From: an uncultured Bacteroidota bacterium
Lineage (GTDB): Bacteria; Bacteroidota; Bacteroidia; JADZBD01
NCBI GenBank assembly: GCA_937924855.1
Contig: CALEYQ010000001.1
Coordinates: 1 to 64,000, forward strand
Direction of reading: 5' to 3'
DNA length: 64,000 nt
A model generated the notes under the pieces. The model worked only from the letters and a program-made list of their open reading frames with translations. It made no database searches and had not been told where the DNA came from. The translations under genes were made by a program, and so were the position numbers. The stretch's first letter is position 1. Each line of letters begins with the position of its first letter. Shown one piece after another: positions 1-8,458 of the stretch.

Positions 1-26
1 TCTCACGGCATAGAAATAACTAAGTT

Positions 27-64
27 AAAAAAAAACACAGGGCAGGCGTGAAATACACCTGCCC
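27..64 (-). terminator. Intrinsic terminator of trxA
   Basis: Read on the minus strand, a GC-rich hairpin with arms of about 10 bp (GGGCAGG pairing with CCTGCCC, one G-U pair, three-base loop) is followed by TGTG and a run of nine T. It starts about 23 bases after the thioredoxin stop codon. The first ~25 bases of the window beyond it show nothing recognisable. Confidence 0.65.
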
Positions 65-87
65 CGGATATTATTGCGGCAAAGGGC

Positions 88-405
88 TTACAACTGTGCG
101 TCGAGCTTGCCGGCAAGTACGTTTTTTGGAACCGCACCTACCTGCTTGTCAACTACTTCGCCGTTTTTGAAAAATAACAAAGTTGGAATATTGCGGATGC
201 CGAACTTAGCGGAAATGTTTGGATTGTGGTCAACATTTACCTTTCCGATCACGGCCTTACCATCGTATTCTTTGGATAATTCCTCTACCACCGGACCTAC
301 CATGCGGCAGGGGCCACACCATTCAGCCCAAAAATCTACCAATACCGGTTTGTCGGATTTGATGACGAGTTCATCAAAATTGCTGTCATTTATTTCAAGT
401 GCCAT
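88..405 (-). CDS. trxA: Thioredoxin
   Basis: A cytoplasmic disulfide reductase of 105 residues, the usual length for a single-domain thioredoxin. It reduces protein disulfides and is itself recycled by thioredoxin reductase. The active site WCGPC lies at residues 29-33, with the preceding DFWAEW strand typical of the fold, and the cis-proline is at residue 75 in the NIPTLLFF strand. There is no signal peptide, so it is the cytoplasmic form rather than one of the exported thioredoxin-like proteins common in this phylum. It has its own terminator and a candidate -7 box 40 bases upstream of the ATG, so it is probably monocistronic although dnaE lies just upstream on the same strand. Confidence 0.97.
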   Translation of the reverse strand: MALEINDSNFDELVIKSDKPVLVDFWAEWCGPCRMVGPVVEELSKEYDGKAVIGKVNVDHNPNISAKFGIRNIPTLLFFKNGEVVDKQVGAVPKNVLAGKLDAQL

Positions 406-444
406 TTTTTGATTTTTTTATTGTTTACTAATTTAAAATCTCTA

Positions 445-452
445 CAAATATA
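445..452 (-). promoter_or_regulatory. Candidate -7 box for trxA
   Basis: On the minus strand the sequence TATATTTG matches the Bacteroidota -7 consensus TAnnTTTG and lies 39 bases before the trxA ATG. No TTG element is seen at the expected 19-base spacing upstream, so the assignment rests on the -7 box alone. Confidence 0.4.
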
Positions 453-502
453 GGAAACTCAAATATCCTGCCATAGGGTCCGCTTGCCATTTTGGCTTCT
501 TT

Positions 503-3500
503 TCATGCTTTCAGGTTAAAATCTATGCCTGAAAGTCCTCTCAAAGCGGAAAGAAGGTCATCATCCGGATAAATACGATACTTCCGCGAAGGAAAATCCA
601 CCGACAGGTTTTCCAGGGTGTCATTCAAAATAAGGCGTACCTGGCAGGTTCCTTTCTTGTACTTTTTCTTATTGGCATTGAACAAATCCTCAAGCTGACC
701 CACCACTTCATCGGTCAGTTTTTCAGTGTCGCATTTTACAATCAGGTGTTTACCCAATTTTTCCCTTACCTCCTGAAGCAACTGCATGGAGTGGATTTTC
801 AATTCCCATTGATCGGGATTGTTAAATCTGTTTTGCACTTTTCCCCTCACATGAAGGAATATTTCCGGTTCCAAAAGCACCTTAAAATTCATATAATCCT
901 GACCGAAAAGGGCAAATTCCATACTTTCTTCATAGTCTTCCAGAATAAAAGTGCCAAAGGGTTTGCCCTGTTTGGTTACCCTATGATTGGCCTGGGTTAC
1001 CATGCCGGCAAATACCATTTCCCTGCCTTTTAAACGGGGCAGATCTTTGAGATCTGAGATTTTATGAGGGCAAAAGGATTCCAGTTCAATCTTGAAATTA
1101 TCGAGAGGATGGCCGGAAATGTAAAACCCGATAACATCTTTTTCTTTTTTCAACTTTACCAGGTTTGACCAGGGTTCTGTATCCGGGAAAACGGGTTTGG
1201 GAATGTCCGCATCTTCCACCTCTCCGAACAATGATTCCTGAGAGGAACGGGCCAGCTCCTGATTTATGGAACCGAATTTCATCAGCTTTTCAAGAAAGAT
1301 AGATCCGTCGGCTTCTTCCCTGAAAAGCTGAGATCGGTAAAAGGTTCCCAGCGAATCTAAAGCTCCTCCCATGGCCAGCGACTCCATGGTTTTTTTATTG
1401 GTGGTGCGCAGGTTAATGCGACGGACAAAATCATAAATGTCAAGGAAGGGGCCGTTTTGCAATCGCTCGGAAATAATTCCTTCCACGGCCGATTCTCCAA
1501 CGCCTTTTATGGCACCTAATCCGAAACGGATTTCTCCTTTTTTATTTACCGAGAAAGTTTTTGCGCTTTCATTTACATCAGGTCCCAATACAGGAATGCC
1601 CATGCGACGGCATTCGTCGATGAAAAAGGTAATTTTTTCAATGTTTCCAAGGTGATGGGTAAGAACCGCGGCCATAAATTCGGCCGGGTAATGGGCTTTC
1701 AGATAGGCGGTTTGAAAGGCTACAAAGGCATAGCAGGTACTGTGTGATTTATTGAAGGCATAAGAAGCAAATGCTTCCCAGTCGGTCCATATTTTTTCCA
1801 GCTTCTCCGGTGGATGTCCATTGCTTTTTCCTCCCTCAAGGAATTTGTTTTTCATTTTATCCAGCACATCCTTCTGCTTTTTTCCCATGGCTTTTCGCAG
1901 GGTGTCGGCATCGCCTTTGGTAAAGTTGGCCAGCTTTTGACTCAACACCATCACCTGTTCCTGGTATACGGTTATCCCATAGGTTTCCTTCAGGTATTCT
2001 TCCATTTCAGGCAGGTCGTAAACAACCTTCTCCTGCCCGTGTTTTCTTTTGATGTAATTCGGGATGTAAGCTATAGGACCCGGCCGGTTAAGGGCATTGA
2101 GTGCAATCAGATCTTCAAAAGCCGTGGGCTTCATCTGAATCAGGATCTGGGGCAGGTGAGGAGCCTCGAACTGGAAGATGGCTACGGTTGCTCCTTTCTG
2201 AAACAATTCAAAAGTTTTTGCATCGTCCAGGGGAATGGTGTCAATATCGAGGGTTATGCCGCGATTTTCACGGATGTTTTCCAGGGCATCACGGATTATG
2301 GAAAGGGTTTTTAATCCAAGCAAATCCATTTTCAATACACCGGCATCCTCAATAACTTTTCCTTCGAACTGGGTAATTAACAGGTTGGTGTCTTTCGAGG
2401 TGCAAACGGGAATGATTTCTGTCAGGTCTTTGGGAGCAATGATAATTCCGGCGGCATGAATTCCGGTTCCACGAACAGAACCCTCCAGAATTTCAGCTTC
2501 GCGCAATACCTGCCCTGTAATGTTATTTCCTTCTTTTAATTCCCTGATTTTTTTTACCCGCACAATTTCGTCGGGGCCAAGGCCCTCTTTTTCTTCCAAT
2601 GAATTTTCACCTTTGAGGGGGCTGTTTAAAAGCCGCTTCAATTCAATTCCCTGACGTTCCGGAACCAGCTTGGCCAGTTCGTTGGATTCATTCAGGGGAA
2701 GGTCCATTACACGGGCCACATCCTTAATACTCATTTTGGCCGCCATGGTTCCATAAGTAACAATATGGGCCACCTGATTCCTGCCGTATTTGTCAACTAC
2801 ATAATCAATAACTTTCTGCCTTCCTTCATCGTCGAAGTCGGTATCGATATCGGGCATTGACTTCCGGTCGGGATTCAAAAATCGCTCGAAGAGGAGGCCA
2901 TACTTTATGGGGTCGATATTGGTAATGCCAATGCAAAAGGCCACGGCAGAACCGGCCGCACTTCCTCTTCCGGGTCCGATCACTACGCCCAGGTTTCGTC
3001 CGGCTTTAATAAAGTCGGACACAATAAGGAAGTATCCGGCAAAGCCCATGGTTTTGATGGTGAACAGCTCGAAGTTGAGTCGCTCCTCAATCTCCGGTGT
3101 GATTTCACCGTAACGCCGACGGGCTCCTTCCCAGGTAAGGTGGCGGAGGAATTCATCCTGGTCGGTAAAATTTTCGGGTATTTTGAAGTGGGGCAGGAGG
3201 ATGTCTTTTTTCAGACTCAGAGTTTCTACCTTATCAACGATTTCATTGGTGTTGTCCAGGGACTGAGGAATGTCGGAGAATAATTTCTCCATTTCATCCT
3301 TGGTTTTAAAATAAAACTGATCGTTGTAAAATGCAAAACGCTTTCCCCTTTGTCCCTCCGGATCGTCGCTGAATTCCTTAATGGTAGGCGTGCTTTGTTT
3401 TTCTCCGGTATTTATGCAAAGCAGAATGTCGTGGGCATTGAAATTTTCCTGCTCCACATAATGTGAGTCGTTTGTGGCAATAATTTTAACATTGTATTTT

Positions 3501-4084
3501 TTCGCAAATCCCGTTAAAATTTCATTTACCTGATCCTGTTCGGGAATTCCATGCCGTTGCAGTTCCACATAATAATCTTCCCCGAAGAGGTTAAGCCACC
3601 AGCGGAATTCTTCTTCGGCAACTTCGGCACCTTTCCGGATAATTGTTTTGGGGACAATAGCTCCCAGACAACAGGTGGTGGCAATAAGGCCTTTGTGGTA
3701 TTGAAGTACCAGTTCCTTATCAATTCTGGGGTATTTCCCGTAAAGTCCTTCAATAAAACCCAGGGAGCAAAGTTTGATCAGGTTTTGGTAGCCTTCCGCA
3801 TTTTTGGCAAGCAGCAGCTGATGGTATCTTACATCCCGGTCTTCCTTGGTAAATTGCTTTTTGTGCCGGTCTTCAACCAAATAGAATTCGCAACCGAGAA
3901 TGGGTTTAATCTGATGTTTGGCTGCCTCGGCAACGAATTTAAACGCACCGAACATGTTGCCATGGTCGGTAAGGGCCACGGCAGGCATTCCGTCGGCTTT
4001 GGCTTTTTTAAAGAGGGTTCCTATGTCAGCCGCACCGTCGAGTAAAGAATATTGAGTGTGTACGTGTAAATGAGAAAACTGCAT
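503..4084 (-). CDS. dnaE: DNA polymerase III subunit alpha
   Basis: The catalytic subunit of the replicative DNA polymerase, 1193 residues, normal for the DnaE1 class. The N-terminal PHP domain begins with HLHVHTQYSLLDG (residues 5-17), keeping the metal-binding histidines of an intact PHP site. The palm domain carries PDIDTDF near residue 412, which supplies two of the three catalytic aspartates. GRGSAAGSAV and the fingers region follow, then a helix-hairpin-helix segment near residues 870-920, and an OB-fold domain near 1000-1100. It works with holA (present at 11.9 kb) and the beta clamp at the fork. The start ATG directly precedes QFSHLHVHT, leaving no room for a longer N-terminus. An inverted repeat lies just upstream. 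Confidence 0.98.
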   Translation of the reverse strand: MQFSHLHVHTQYSLLDGAADIGTLFKKAKADGMPAVALTDHGNMFGAFKFVAEAAKHQIKPILGCEFYLVEDRHKKQFTKEDRDVRYHQLLLAKNAEGYQNLIKLCSLGFIEGLYGKYPRIDKELVLQYHKGLIATTCCLGAIVPKTIIRKGAEVAEEEFRWWLNLFGEDYYVELQRHGIPEQDQVNEILTGFAKKYNVKIIATNDSHYVEQENFNAHDILLCINTGEKQSTPTIKEFSDDPEGQRGKRFAFYNDQFYFKTKDEMEKLFSDIPQSLDNTNEIVDKVETLSLKKDILLPHFKIPENFTDQDEFLRHLTWEGARRRYGEITPEIEERLNFELFTIKTMGFAGYFLIVSDFIKAGRNLGVVIGPGRGSAAGSAVAFCIGITNIDPIKYGLLFERFLNPDRKSMPDIDTDFDDEGRQKVIDYVVDKYGRNQVAHIVTYGTMAAKMSIKDVARVMDLPLNESNELAKLVPERQGIELKRLLNSPLKGENSLEEKEGLGPDEIVRVKKIRELKEGNNITGQVLREAEILEGSVRGTGIHAAGIIIAPKDLTEIIPVCTSKDTNLLITQFEGKVIEDAGVLKMDLLGLKTLSIIRDALENIRENRGITLDIDTIPLDDAKTFELFQKGATVAIFQFEAPHLPQILIQMKPTAFEDLIALNALNRPGPIAYIPNYIKRKHGQEKVVYDLPEMEEYLKETYGITVYQEQVMVLSQKLANFTKGDADTLRKAMGKKQKDVLDKMKNKFLEGGKSNGHPPEKLEKIWTDWEAFASYAFNKSHSTCYAFVAFQTAYLKAHYPAEFMAAVLTHHLGNIEKITFFIDECRRMGIPVLGPDVNESAKTFSVNKKGEIRFGLGAIKGVGESAVEGIISERLQNGPFLDIYDFVRRINLRTTNKKTMESLAMGGALDSLGTFYRSQLFREEADGSIFLEKLMKFGSINQELARSSQESLFGEVEDADIPKPVFPDTEPWSNLVKLKKEKDVIGFYISGHPLDNFKIELESFCPHKISDLKDLPRLKGREMVFAGMVTQANHRVTKQGKPFGTFILEDYEESMEFALFGQDYMNFKVLLEPEIFLHVRGKVQNRFNNPDQWELKIHSMQLLQEVREKLGKHLIVKCDTEKLTDEVVGQLEDLFNANKKKYKKGTCQVRLILNDTLENLSVDFPSRKYRIYPDDDLLSALRGLSGIDFNLKA

Positions 4085-4093
4085 GATTTTTAC

Positions 4094-4120
4094 TCCGCAT
4101 AAAAATACAAAGTATGCGGG
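4094..4120 (-). other. Inverted repeat in the dnaE leader
   Basis: CCGCATA and TATGCGG form perfect 7-bp arms around an 11-base spacer, extendable to 9 bp with one G-U pair. The repeat ends ten bases before the dnaE start codon. It is not followed by a T run in either direction, so it looks more like an operator or a 5'-UTR hairpin than a terminator. Function is unknown. Confidence 0.3.
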
Positions 4121-4181
4121 GTAAATTTTTTTTCACCCGTAACAAGTTTTAAACAAAAAGCCCCGAGGACTTGTAAACTAA

Positions 4182-5000
4182 TTAATACGGATTGAAAACT
4201 ACGGTGCTGGTGTCTTTGGCAGGACGCAGAGAAATAACCGGCACACGACTTTCATCAACAATGCGTTGGGCGATGGTTCCAATGAGGAATTCCTTGAAAT
4301 TGAGTTCCGATTTGGTCATTATCATGATCAGGTCGGCTTCGATTTTTTCGGCGTAATCAACTACGGCCTGAGCAATGTCGTCGGAGGGAAGAGATTTGTT
4401 GGCACAGGGAATGCCTTTCGATTTGATATAAGATTTAACCTGATGCGAATAGGCCAGGATTTTATTTTCGTATTCGGAGTCTTTGAGGCTGAAAACGGAA
4501 AGAATACGAATGGCAGCGTTGAAATATTTGGCAAACTCAATGGCTTTGTCAACTTTCTGGCGGGTTTCTTTGGTGAGATCCAGGGGAAGCAAAATACTTT
4601 CGCGACCGTCGCGGTGGTCTTTGCCCCGAATGGATAAAACGGGATGTTTGGACTCACGAATAAACTTACTGGCAGAATGTCCGATAATATTTTTGGTAGA
4701 CATTTTAGAGGTGAGTCCTAATACGATAATTACGGGTTCCAACTCATCAGCCACCTTCATGGTTTCGGCAAAAACATTACCACTGGCGTACCTTACTTTT
4801 ACGGTGAGGCCTGATTCTTTTTCAGCCGTTTGGGCAAGGGCGGTCATTTCCTCCACTTCTTTGGTTTCATCCTTTTCAAAAACATGGAGAATTACTATTT
4901 CAGAATTGGTATACCGGGCCAGATTATAGGATTGCTTGAGGGCGATCCGGGTTTGTTCCGTGGAGTCGATGGGAACCAGGATGTAATTTTTCTTTGCCAT
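4182..5000 (-). CDS. Universal stress protein, two-domain
   Basis: A 272-residue protein with two consecutive UspA-like domains (about 1-140 and 147-270). The first begins with the characteristic ILVPIDSTEQTR strand-loop and the second with ILLPLDLTKETR. Usp proteins bind nucleotides and help cells survive starvation or energy stress, though the exact target of this one cannot be inferred. The ATP-binding glycine pattern (G-x2-G-x9-G-S/T) is degenerate in both halves: domain 1 keeps IIGHSASKFI and domain 2 keeps LIGTIAQRIV, but the first glycines are missing. Stable ATP binding is therefore doubtful. The gene stands alone between dnaE and rpsP, with a candidate -7 box 31 bases upstream. Confidence 0.9.
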   Translation of the reverse strand: MAKKNYILVPIDSTEQTRIALKQSYNLARYTNSEIVILHVFEKDETKEVEEMTALAQTAEKESGLTVKVRYASGNVFAETMKVADELEPVIIVLGLTSKMSTKNIIGHSASKFIRESKHPVLSIRGKDHRDGRESILLPLDLTKETRQKVDKAIEFAKYFNAAIRILSVFSLKDSEYENKILAYSHQVKSYIKSKGIPCANKSLPSDDIAQAVVDYAEKIEADLIMIMTKSELNFKEFLIGTIAQRIVDESRVPVISLRPAKDTSTVVFNPY

Positions 5001-5031
5001 AAAAGCCGTTTTTCGTTTTAATTCAGGGTTG

Positions 5032-5039
5032 CAAATTTA
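5032..5039 (-). promoter_or_regulatory. Candidate -7 box for the Usp gene
   Basis: TAAATTTG on the minus strand matches TAnnTTTG and lies 31 bases upstream of the start codon. No matching TTG element is seen at 19-base spacing. Confidence 0.4.
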
Positions 5040-5120
5040 AATATTGGGGGCAAAATTACCTATTTTTATCCATAATCCTTTTAAAAACAGATACTTGGAG
5101 CATATTTTCCCAAGATTTTT

Positions 5121-5150
5121 TTGCCAGTTCGGGCTTTTTTGCGATATTCG
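5121..5150 (+). promoter_or_regulatory. Candidate rpsP promoter
   Basis: TTG at 5121-5123, a 19-base spacer, then GATATTCG at 5143-5150, which matches TAnnTTTG at all but two positions. The spacing is exactly that expected of the Bacteroidota primary sigma factor. The rpsP ATG follows 22 bases later. Confidence 0.45.
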
Positions 5151-5172
5151 CAGCCCTAATTAAAAATAAACA

Positions 5173-5751
5173 ATGGCTACAAAACTTAGATTGCAGAGAT
5201 ATGGGAAAAAGGCACATGCCTATTTTCACATTGTCGTAGCGGACGGTCGAGCACCGCGTGATGGAAAGTACATTGAACAAATTGGTTCTTACAATCCCAA
5301 CACAAACCCGGCCACCATCGAACTCAACTTTGATAAAGCACTTGCCTGGCTGGAAAAGGGAGCCCAACCCTCCGATACCTGCCGTGCGATTCTTTCTTAC
5401 AAAGGAGTTATTTATAAAAACCACCTTTTAAAAGGGGTTAAAAAAGGCGCTCTTACGGCAGAACAGGCTGAGGCAAAATTTGCCAAATGGCTTGAAGAAA
5501 AGGAAAGCAAAATTTCCGGTAAAAAGGATCGTCTCTCCAAAGAGAAGCAGGAAGCTGCCCAAAAGACAAAAGCCTCTGAAACTCAGGCGAAGGAAGCCAA
5601 AGCTGCAAAGGTTGCCGAAAAGCTGGCTGCCGAAGCAAAAAAGGCCGAGGAGAAAACGGCTGAGCCCCAGGCCACCGAAACCCCTCAGGTTGAAACTCCG
5701 GCGGTTGAAACTCCGCCAGCCGAAGAGAACAACAATACTGAAGCACAATAA
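5173..5751 (+). CDS. rpsP: 30S ribosomal protein S16 with a long C-terminal tail
   Basis: A small-subunit ribosomal protein. The conserved S16 core occupies about residues 1-85 (KLRLQRYGKKAHAYFHIVVAD, then PRDGKYIEQIGSYNP). Bacterial S16 is usually 80-100 residues, but this protein has 192. From about residue 95 onward it is a low-complexity tail rich in Ala, Lys, Glu and, at the end, Pro and Thr, predicted as a charged helix followed by a disordered acidic end. Long Lys/Ala/Glu tails on S16 are known in Bacteroidota, but their role is not established. An intrinsic terminator separates the gene from rimM. Confidence 0.96.
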   Translation: MATKLRLQRYGKKAHAYFHIVVADGRAPRDGKYIEQIGSYNPNTNPATIELNFDKALAWLEKGAQPSDTCRAILSYKGVIYKNHLLKGVKKGALTAEQAEAKFAKWLEEKESKISGKKDRLSKEKQEAAQKTKASETQAKEAKAAKVAEKLAAEAKKAEEKTAEPQATETPQVETPAVETPPAEENNNTEAQ

Positions 5752-5759
5752 TCAGCACT

Positions 5760-5786
5760 ACGGAAGGGAAACCTTCCGTTTTTTTT
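5760..5786 (+). terminator. Intrinsic terminator or attenuator between rpsP and rimM
   Basis: An 8-bp perfect stem (ACGGAAGG with CCTTCCGT) closed by a GAAA tetraloop is followed by eight T. The rimM ATG begins at the very next base. Transcripts stopping here would exclude rimM completely, while read-through gives rpsP-rimM co-transcription. Confidence 0.7.
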
Positions 5787-6305
5787 ATGCCGGATTTTTT
5801 TCGATCGGGAATTTTGCTCAAGCCCCGGGGCTTTTCAGGACATATTGTTTTTTCTCCGGAGTTTTTTAATTACGAAGCCGGCGAACTTCCCGATAAAATT
5901 TTCCTGGAGGAATCAAGGGAAGGTGAAATTGAAGTGCTTGAGGCCAGCCCGGATAATAATGGAGATTTCAGCCTTTTGCTCAAAGGATATGAAACCCGCG
6001 AAAAGGCATCCCTCCTGAGCGGAAAGACAGTTTTCCTCGAAAGCCGCTTCCTTCCTCCACCACCCAAAGAAGGATTTTACTCTTTTGAAATTTACGGATT
6101 CGGGGTTTTTGACCGCAATCTGGGTTTTCTGGGTACGGTAATCCGGGTGCAAAATATGCCTGCCCAGGATTGTGTAGAGCTTGAGTATAAGGGAGTTAAA
6201 ATTTTGATTCCCCTTACTCGACCCTTGTTTACCGGCATTGACCGGAAGGAAAAGCGGCTCGATTTCGACCTGCCGGAAGGGTACTTTGAGGCTCTCAGGG
6301 TTTAA
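5787..6305 (+). CDS. rimM: Ribosome maturation factor RimM
   Basis: A 172-residue 30S assembly factor that acts on the S19-containing head of the small subunit. The N-terminal RimM barrel opens with SGILLKPRGFSGHIVF (about residues 7-22) and the C-terminal PRC-barrel-like half covers about 95-172 (GFGVFDRNLGFLGTV, then VKILIPLTRP). Its position after rpsP is the common bacterial order. The ATG touches the T tract of the preceding terminator. It is nevertheless the only start that gives a normal RimM N-terminus, so the mRNA leader must come from read-through of the hairpin. Confidence 0.93.
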   Translation: MPDFFRSGILLKPRGFSGHIVFSPEFFNYEAGELPDKIFLEESREGEIEVLEASPDNNGDFSLLLKGYETREKASLLSGKTVFLESRFLPPPPKEGFYSFEIYGFGVFDRNLGFLGTVIRVQNMPAQDCVELEYKGVKILIPLTRPLFTGIDRKEKRLDFDLPEGYFEALRV

Positions 6306-6361
6306 ATCCATTTTTCTTTTTCGTTTATTTTTCCTTAATTTTAAAATGCAATCGGGTTTTT

Positions 6362-7078
6362 ATGCCGAGTCAATCTTTTGCATTTAAAAAATTTTTGATT
6401 CATCAGGACAAGTGCGCCATGAAAGTGGGAACCGACGCTGTTTTGCTGGGCTCATGGGTTAATGCCGTAAATCCTGAAAATATGTTAGACATAGGTACCG
6501 GCACCGGTATCATCAGTCTGATGCTCGGACAAAGGTTTCAGGGAAATATTGACGCCATTGATATTGATGGATCAGCTTATTTGCAGGCTCTTGAAAATAT
6601 TGAGAATTGCGGCTGGGGAACCCGGATACGGGTGTACCATACCTCCTTTCAGGATTTTTTAAATTCCACCTCTAAAAAGTACGATCTCATTGTTACCAAT
6701 CCTCCTTACTTTACCCGATGCAGTAAAGCCCGGGGGCAGGAGCGTCACCTGGCAAGACATAATGATTTACTTCCCTTTTGTGAACTTACCTCCGGAGTCG
6801 CCTCAATCCTGAAACCCGAAGGCCGGTTTTGTCTTGTTTTACCCTACGACGGACTGGAATGTTTTGTAGCCTTGGCCAAAAAATCAAAATTGTACTTAAC
6901 CCGTCTTACCCGGGTTAAAACAACAGAGGAAAAATCAAAAACAAAAAGAGTGTTAATGCAATTCGAGAAAAGTCCGACCGGTTTTTCGGAAGACATGCTG
7001 ATCATCGAAAAAAATCAGCGCCATCAGTACACCGAGGAATACAAAAATCTTACCCGCGAGTTTTATTTAAATTTTTGA
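6362..7078 (+). CDS. trmN6: tRNA1(Val) (adenine37-N6)-methyltransferase
   Basis: A 238-residue class I SAM-dependent methyltransferase of the YfiC/TrmN6 family, which makes m6A37 in tRNA1(Val). The SAM-binding loop DIGTGTGIISLML lies near residues 43-55, and the N6-adenine catalytic motif NPPYF near residue 112. The N-terminal FAFKKFLIHQDKCAMKVGTD segment, with the family's invariant KVGTDAVLLG, supports this assignment over a general N6-methylase. The 3' end overlaps the convergent saccharopine-dehydrogenase-like gene by 29 bases. Confidence 0.9.
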   Translation: MPSQSFAFKKFLIHQDKCAMKVGTDAVLLGSWVNAVNPENMLDIGTGTGIISLMLGQRFQGNIDAIDIDGSAYLQALENIENCGWGTRIRVYHTSFQDFLNSTSKKYDLIVTNPPYFTRCSKARGQERHLARHNDLLPFCELTSGVASILKPEGRFCLVLPYDGLECFVALAKKSKLYLTRLTRVKTTEEKSKTKRVLMQFEKSPTGFSEDMLIIEKNQRHQYTEEYKNLTREFYLNF

Positions 7079-8393
7079 TGGATTCTGAAAACCTGATTCC
7101 ATGCTCTTTCAATTCCTTCAAAATGGGTTCGTATAAAACGGGGTAATTGGGAATTCTTACTCCTTTTAATCCGATTTTATTTTGAGCCATTAGTTTTACT
7201 CCCATAGCAAGGGGTAAACCAACGGTTTTAGCCATGGCTGTTTCCCTTGAATTTTTCCCAATCACATCCATAGAGCTGAGCATTTCGGATTTTTTGGTTC
7301 CCACCGAATAAACAAACCTGTGGCAAAGAACCACACGGTCTTTATCTGATTTTTTCAGTTTCCATTTCTCTTCAAGCAGTTTTTGAAGCAGGTCGGCGGG
7401 ACTATTCCCCGAAGTAGAAAATGACTGCTTCTGAAAAAGGCCAAGCCATTTCAGTTTTTTCATTTCGGGAGAATCGGCACGGGTGCGTAAATAGCGTGCG
7501 GTTCGTTCCTGCAGGCTTCCTTTGCCATCGGGAATTAAGGCATCTATGAGTTCCGGGAAGGAAAAATTCTTTTTGTCCGGAACCTGATAGGAAGGGTCGG
7601 TTAATCCGATTTTTACCAGCAAATCCCAGGCTTTGCAAAATCCTTCCGAGCGCAATGTTCCGCGGAGGATGGTTTTAATTTCAGGAATACCATAATGATT
7701 CACATAAGTGAGTGAATCGCGGTTTGCATAACCGTCGAAATTTCCCAATCCGGGAATTTTTATTTTCCGGTGCTGTTCAAAAAGGCGTGAGTAAGGAATG
7801 AATTTTAGTTTTCCGTTTTCTTTATATCGGGCGGTGCCCTGACCGGCAAGAATTACATTTCTCGGGTTCCAACTGAATTTATATCCCCATGGGTTGTCGG
7901 CAGATTCCGGTGCAACCAACCCTCCGCAATAGGAATAAAAGGCTTCAATTTTACCGCCATCCCTGTGAATGTTATCGATTATTTCCTGGGCGCTGAGGTG
8001 GTCTATGCCCGGGTCAAGGCCCAGTTCATTCAGAAATAACAATCCGTTTTTGCTTACCTCAGCATCCAGCTTTTCCATTTCGGCTGATACATAACTTGCA
8101 GTAGCCAGGTGCTTTTTGTTTTCAAGGCATGCCAGGGCCACTTTATGATGCAATGTTGGGGGCAGGAGGGAAACAACGATCCGGTGGGCTTTTACCAGTG
8201 TATTTAAAATTTCCGGATTGGATATGTCGGCATTTTCAAATTTTACCCCCGGATTGGTTTTGGTGAATTCGCGGGCACCCCTGGTGTCGAGGTTGGCCAC
8301 GGTTAAGTCCCAATTTTCATGAAGGCAGGTTTGGGCCAGATATTGAATGAGGTAGGGCGAGGATCTTCCGGTTCCGAGAATTAAAATTTCCAT
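7050..8393 (-). CDS. Saccharopine dehydrogenase-like NAD(P)-dependent enzyme
   Basis: A 447-residue oxidoreductase of the saccharopine dehydrogenase (LYS9) family. The Rossmann dinucleotide loop GTGRSS is at residues 7-12, and the typical second-domain start GLDPGIDHLSAQEII is near residue 145. Homologues interconvert saccharopine, glutamate and aminoadipate semialdehyde, or act as lysine 6-dehydrogenases. Nothing nearby indicates a lysine pathway, so the substrate is uncertain. I chose the ATG at 8393, immediately before EILILGTG. A longer frame reaches 8441 but would run through the terminator hairpin of the preceding protease gene and add a non-homologous leader. Confidence 0.85.
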   Translation of the reverse strand: MEILILGTGRSSPYLIQYLAQTCLHENWDLTVANLDTRGAREFTKTNPGVKFENADISNPEILNTLVKAHRIVVSLLPPTLHHKVALACLENKKHLATASYVSAEMEKLDAEVSKNGLLFLNELGLDPGIDHLSAQEIIDNIHRDGGKIEAFYSYCGGLVAPESADNPWGYKFSWNPRNVILAGQGTARYKENGKLKFIPYSRLFEQHRKIKIPGLGNFDGYANRDSLTYVNHYGIPEIKTILRGTLRSEGFCKAWDLLVKIGLTDPSYQVPDKKNFSFPELIDALIPDGKGSLQERTARYLRTRADSPEMKKLKWLGLFQKQSFSTSGNSPADLLQKLLEEKWKLKKSDKDRVVLCHRFVYSVGTKKSEMLSSMDVIGKNSRETAMAKTVGLPLAMGVKLMAQNKIGLKGVRIPNYPVLYEPILKELKEHGIRFSESIKNLNKTRG

Positions 8394-8400
8394 GGGCTCA

Positions 8401-8438
8401 AAATTAAAAAGAAAAGCCTCTGCGATGCAGAGGCTTTT
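8401..8438 (-). terminator. Intrinsic terminator of the subtilase gene
   Basis: Perfect 12-bp inverted repeat (AAAAGCCTCTGC with GCAGAGGCTTTT) around a 3-base loop, followed on the minus strand by CTTTTTAATTT. It lies about 20 bases after the protease stop codon and just upstream of the next minus-strand gene, insulating the two. Confidence 0.78.
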
Positions 8439-8458
8439 CAAAAACCGAATTGAAAAAA

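Noticed and set aside
5480..5869. Very basic 129-codon frame overlapping the rpsP tail and rimM
   Set aside because: Its Lys/Arg/Pro-rich composition is the +1 reading of the Ala/Lys/Glu codons of S16 and it ends inside rimM.
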